Positions 4,901-5,471 of a stretch of DNA of 5,471 nt are shown one piece after another. The stretch is from assembly GCA_013375405.1 (NCBI GenBank), contig JABXJU010000256.1, forward strand, positions 1 through 5,471. The letters run 5' to 3'. The stretch is from Candidatus Helarchaeota archaeon (GTDB taxonomy: Archaea > Asgardarchaeota > Lokiarchaeia > Helarchaeales > HEL-GB-A). The notes below the pieces were generated by a model. It saw nothing but the letters and a program-made list of their open reading frames with translations, was not told the origin of the DNA and made no database searches. The position numbers were made by a program, and so were the translations under genes. Numbering within the stretch: position 1 is the first letter of the stretch; each line of letters begins with the position of its first letter.

Positions 4901-4966
4901 TCCTTCGTTTATCTTTTTATCTGAAGCAAATGGTTCATGATTTTCGCTTTTTAAAATTTTAAAAAA
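4901..4966. terminator. Bidirectional terminator between convergent genes
   Basis: After the Roadblock-like stop the plus strand has the U-rich run TTTATCTTTTTAT (4908-4920). An 18-bp perfect palindrome of A/T tracts (4948-4965, TTTTTAAAATTTTAAAAA) follows. On the minus strand it supplies U-tracts 12-30 bases after the protease stop. U-tracts on both strands between converging genes fit archaeal termination. Confidence 0.5.
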
Positions 4967-4977
4967 TGAGAGTTAGT

Positions 4978-5471
4978 TTATATTACAATTCCTAAAATTA
5001 CTATTATTATAATCATGGCTACAATGGCTGCAAGAAATGCGGCAAATTGCCAAGGCATGGGCATTTCGGGTTGTGGTTCGGGTGGTGGGGGTGCCCCGCC
5101 AGAAAAGGCTTTATATGCATCGACCCGTCCAGAGCCTTGAGTATTTGGATCAAATTGTAAATCTATCGCTGTCTCCATGAGTCTCCGTTTAACTTGAGCG
5201 GGAGTTAGACTCGGATTTCCAGATAACAACAGGGCGGCAACGCCTGCACAGTGCGGCGTAGCCATGGAGGTTCCGCTGGCTGAAGTATGATATTCATCAA
5301 CAACGTTTCCCAAGCTAGTATCCTTAGCGCGTGCTGCAATAATATTCACTCCTGGCAATAAAACGTCAGGTTTTACTCTCCCGTCTTTCGTAGGACCACG
5401 CGAACTGAACCAAGCAATCTGGTCGTCTTTATCACTAGCTCCAATCGTAATCACCTTTTTAGAGCATCCAG
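4978..5471 (-). CDS. Subtilisin-like serine protease (S8), C-terminal part with membrane anchor; 5' end outside the window
   Basis: The frame enters from the right edge reading GCSKKVITIGASDKDDQIAW and has no true start in the window; the GTG at 5454 is an internal valine. FSSRGPTKDGRVKPDVLLPG is a classical subtilase segment. GTSMATPHCAGVAALLLS carries the catalytic serine (codon 5268-5266). SLTPAQVKRRLMETA and GSGRVDAYKAF close the catalytic domain. The Asp and His of the triad and the oxyanion Asn lie beyond the edge. A proline-rich linker (PPPPEPQPEMPMP) leads to a hydrophobic segment of about 22 residues, WQFAAFLAAIVAMIIIIVIL, ending three or four residues before the stop. Family S8 enzymes of this layout are secreted and remain tethered at the cell surface, with the catalytic domain outside. 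The N-terminal signal peptide and propeptide cannot be checked. Confidence 0.9.
   Translation of the reverse strand, partial: GCSKKVITIGASDKDDQIAWFSSRGPTKDGRVKPDVLLPGVNIIAARAKDTSLGNVVDEYHTSASGTSMATPHCAGVAALLLSGNPSLTPAQVKRRLMETAIDLQFDPNTQGSGRVDAYKAFSGGAPPPPEPQPEMPMPWQFAAFLAAIVAMIIIIVILGIVI

Overview
The window is AT-rich and reads as archaeal, with an Asgard-type archaeon the best guess. TATA boxes of the TTTATATA/AATATAAA type sit about 20-40 bases before several start codons, and Shine-Dalgarno sites are of the GGTG/GAGG type. The gene set also fits: a QueT-like transporter, a small Roadblock/LC7-like protein, a C-terminally anchored subtilase and a stand-alone LAGLIDADG/HTH protein. The Asgard assignment is inference from protein character; no search was run.

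Layout. At the left edge (1-143, minus) is the start of a family 2 glycosyltransferase. From 251 to about 2754 (minus) lie two abutting reading frames that I read as one broken gene. The upstream frame encodes a charged coiled-coil N-terminus followed by several helix-turn-helix (HTH) segments. The downstream frame encodes a two-motif LAGLIDADG domain. They separate at three tandem copies of the octamer ttcgtatt (1313-1336). With two copies, one protein of about 831 residues reads through, including a complete first LAGLIDADG motif that straddles the apparent start of the downstream frame. An HTH module of about 74 residues occurs once in each half, and the second copy is inserted inside the LAGLIDADG domain.

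A divergent intergenic region (2755-3034) carries an operator-like inverted repeat, TATA boxes facing both ways and a GC-rich hairpin with two alternative pairings. It precedes the QueT-like transporter (3035-3625, plus). Converging on that gene is a 128-residue protein of unknown function (3648-4034, minus). About 480 bases without a recognisable gene follow, holding short repeats and orphan signals. A Roadblock/LC7-like gene (4513-4887, plus) then converges on the C-terminal part of a membrane-anchored subtilisin-like protease (4978-5471, minus, cut by the window edge).

Most genes appear to be single transcription units, and no shared pathway links them. The split LAGLIDADG/HTH gene is the most noteworthy feature: a possible slippage-switchable or recently broken DNA-binding endonuclease or regulator.
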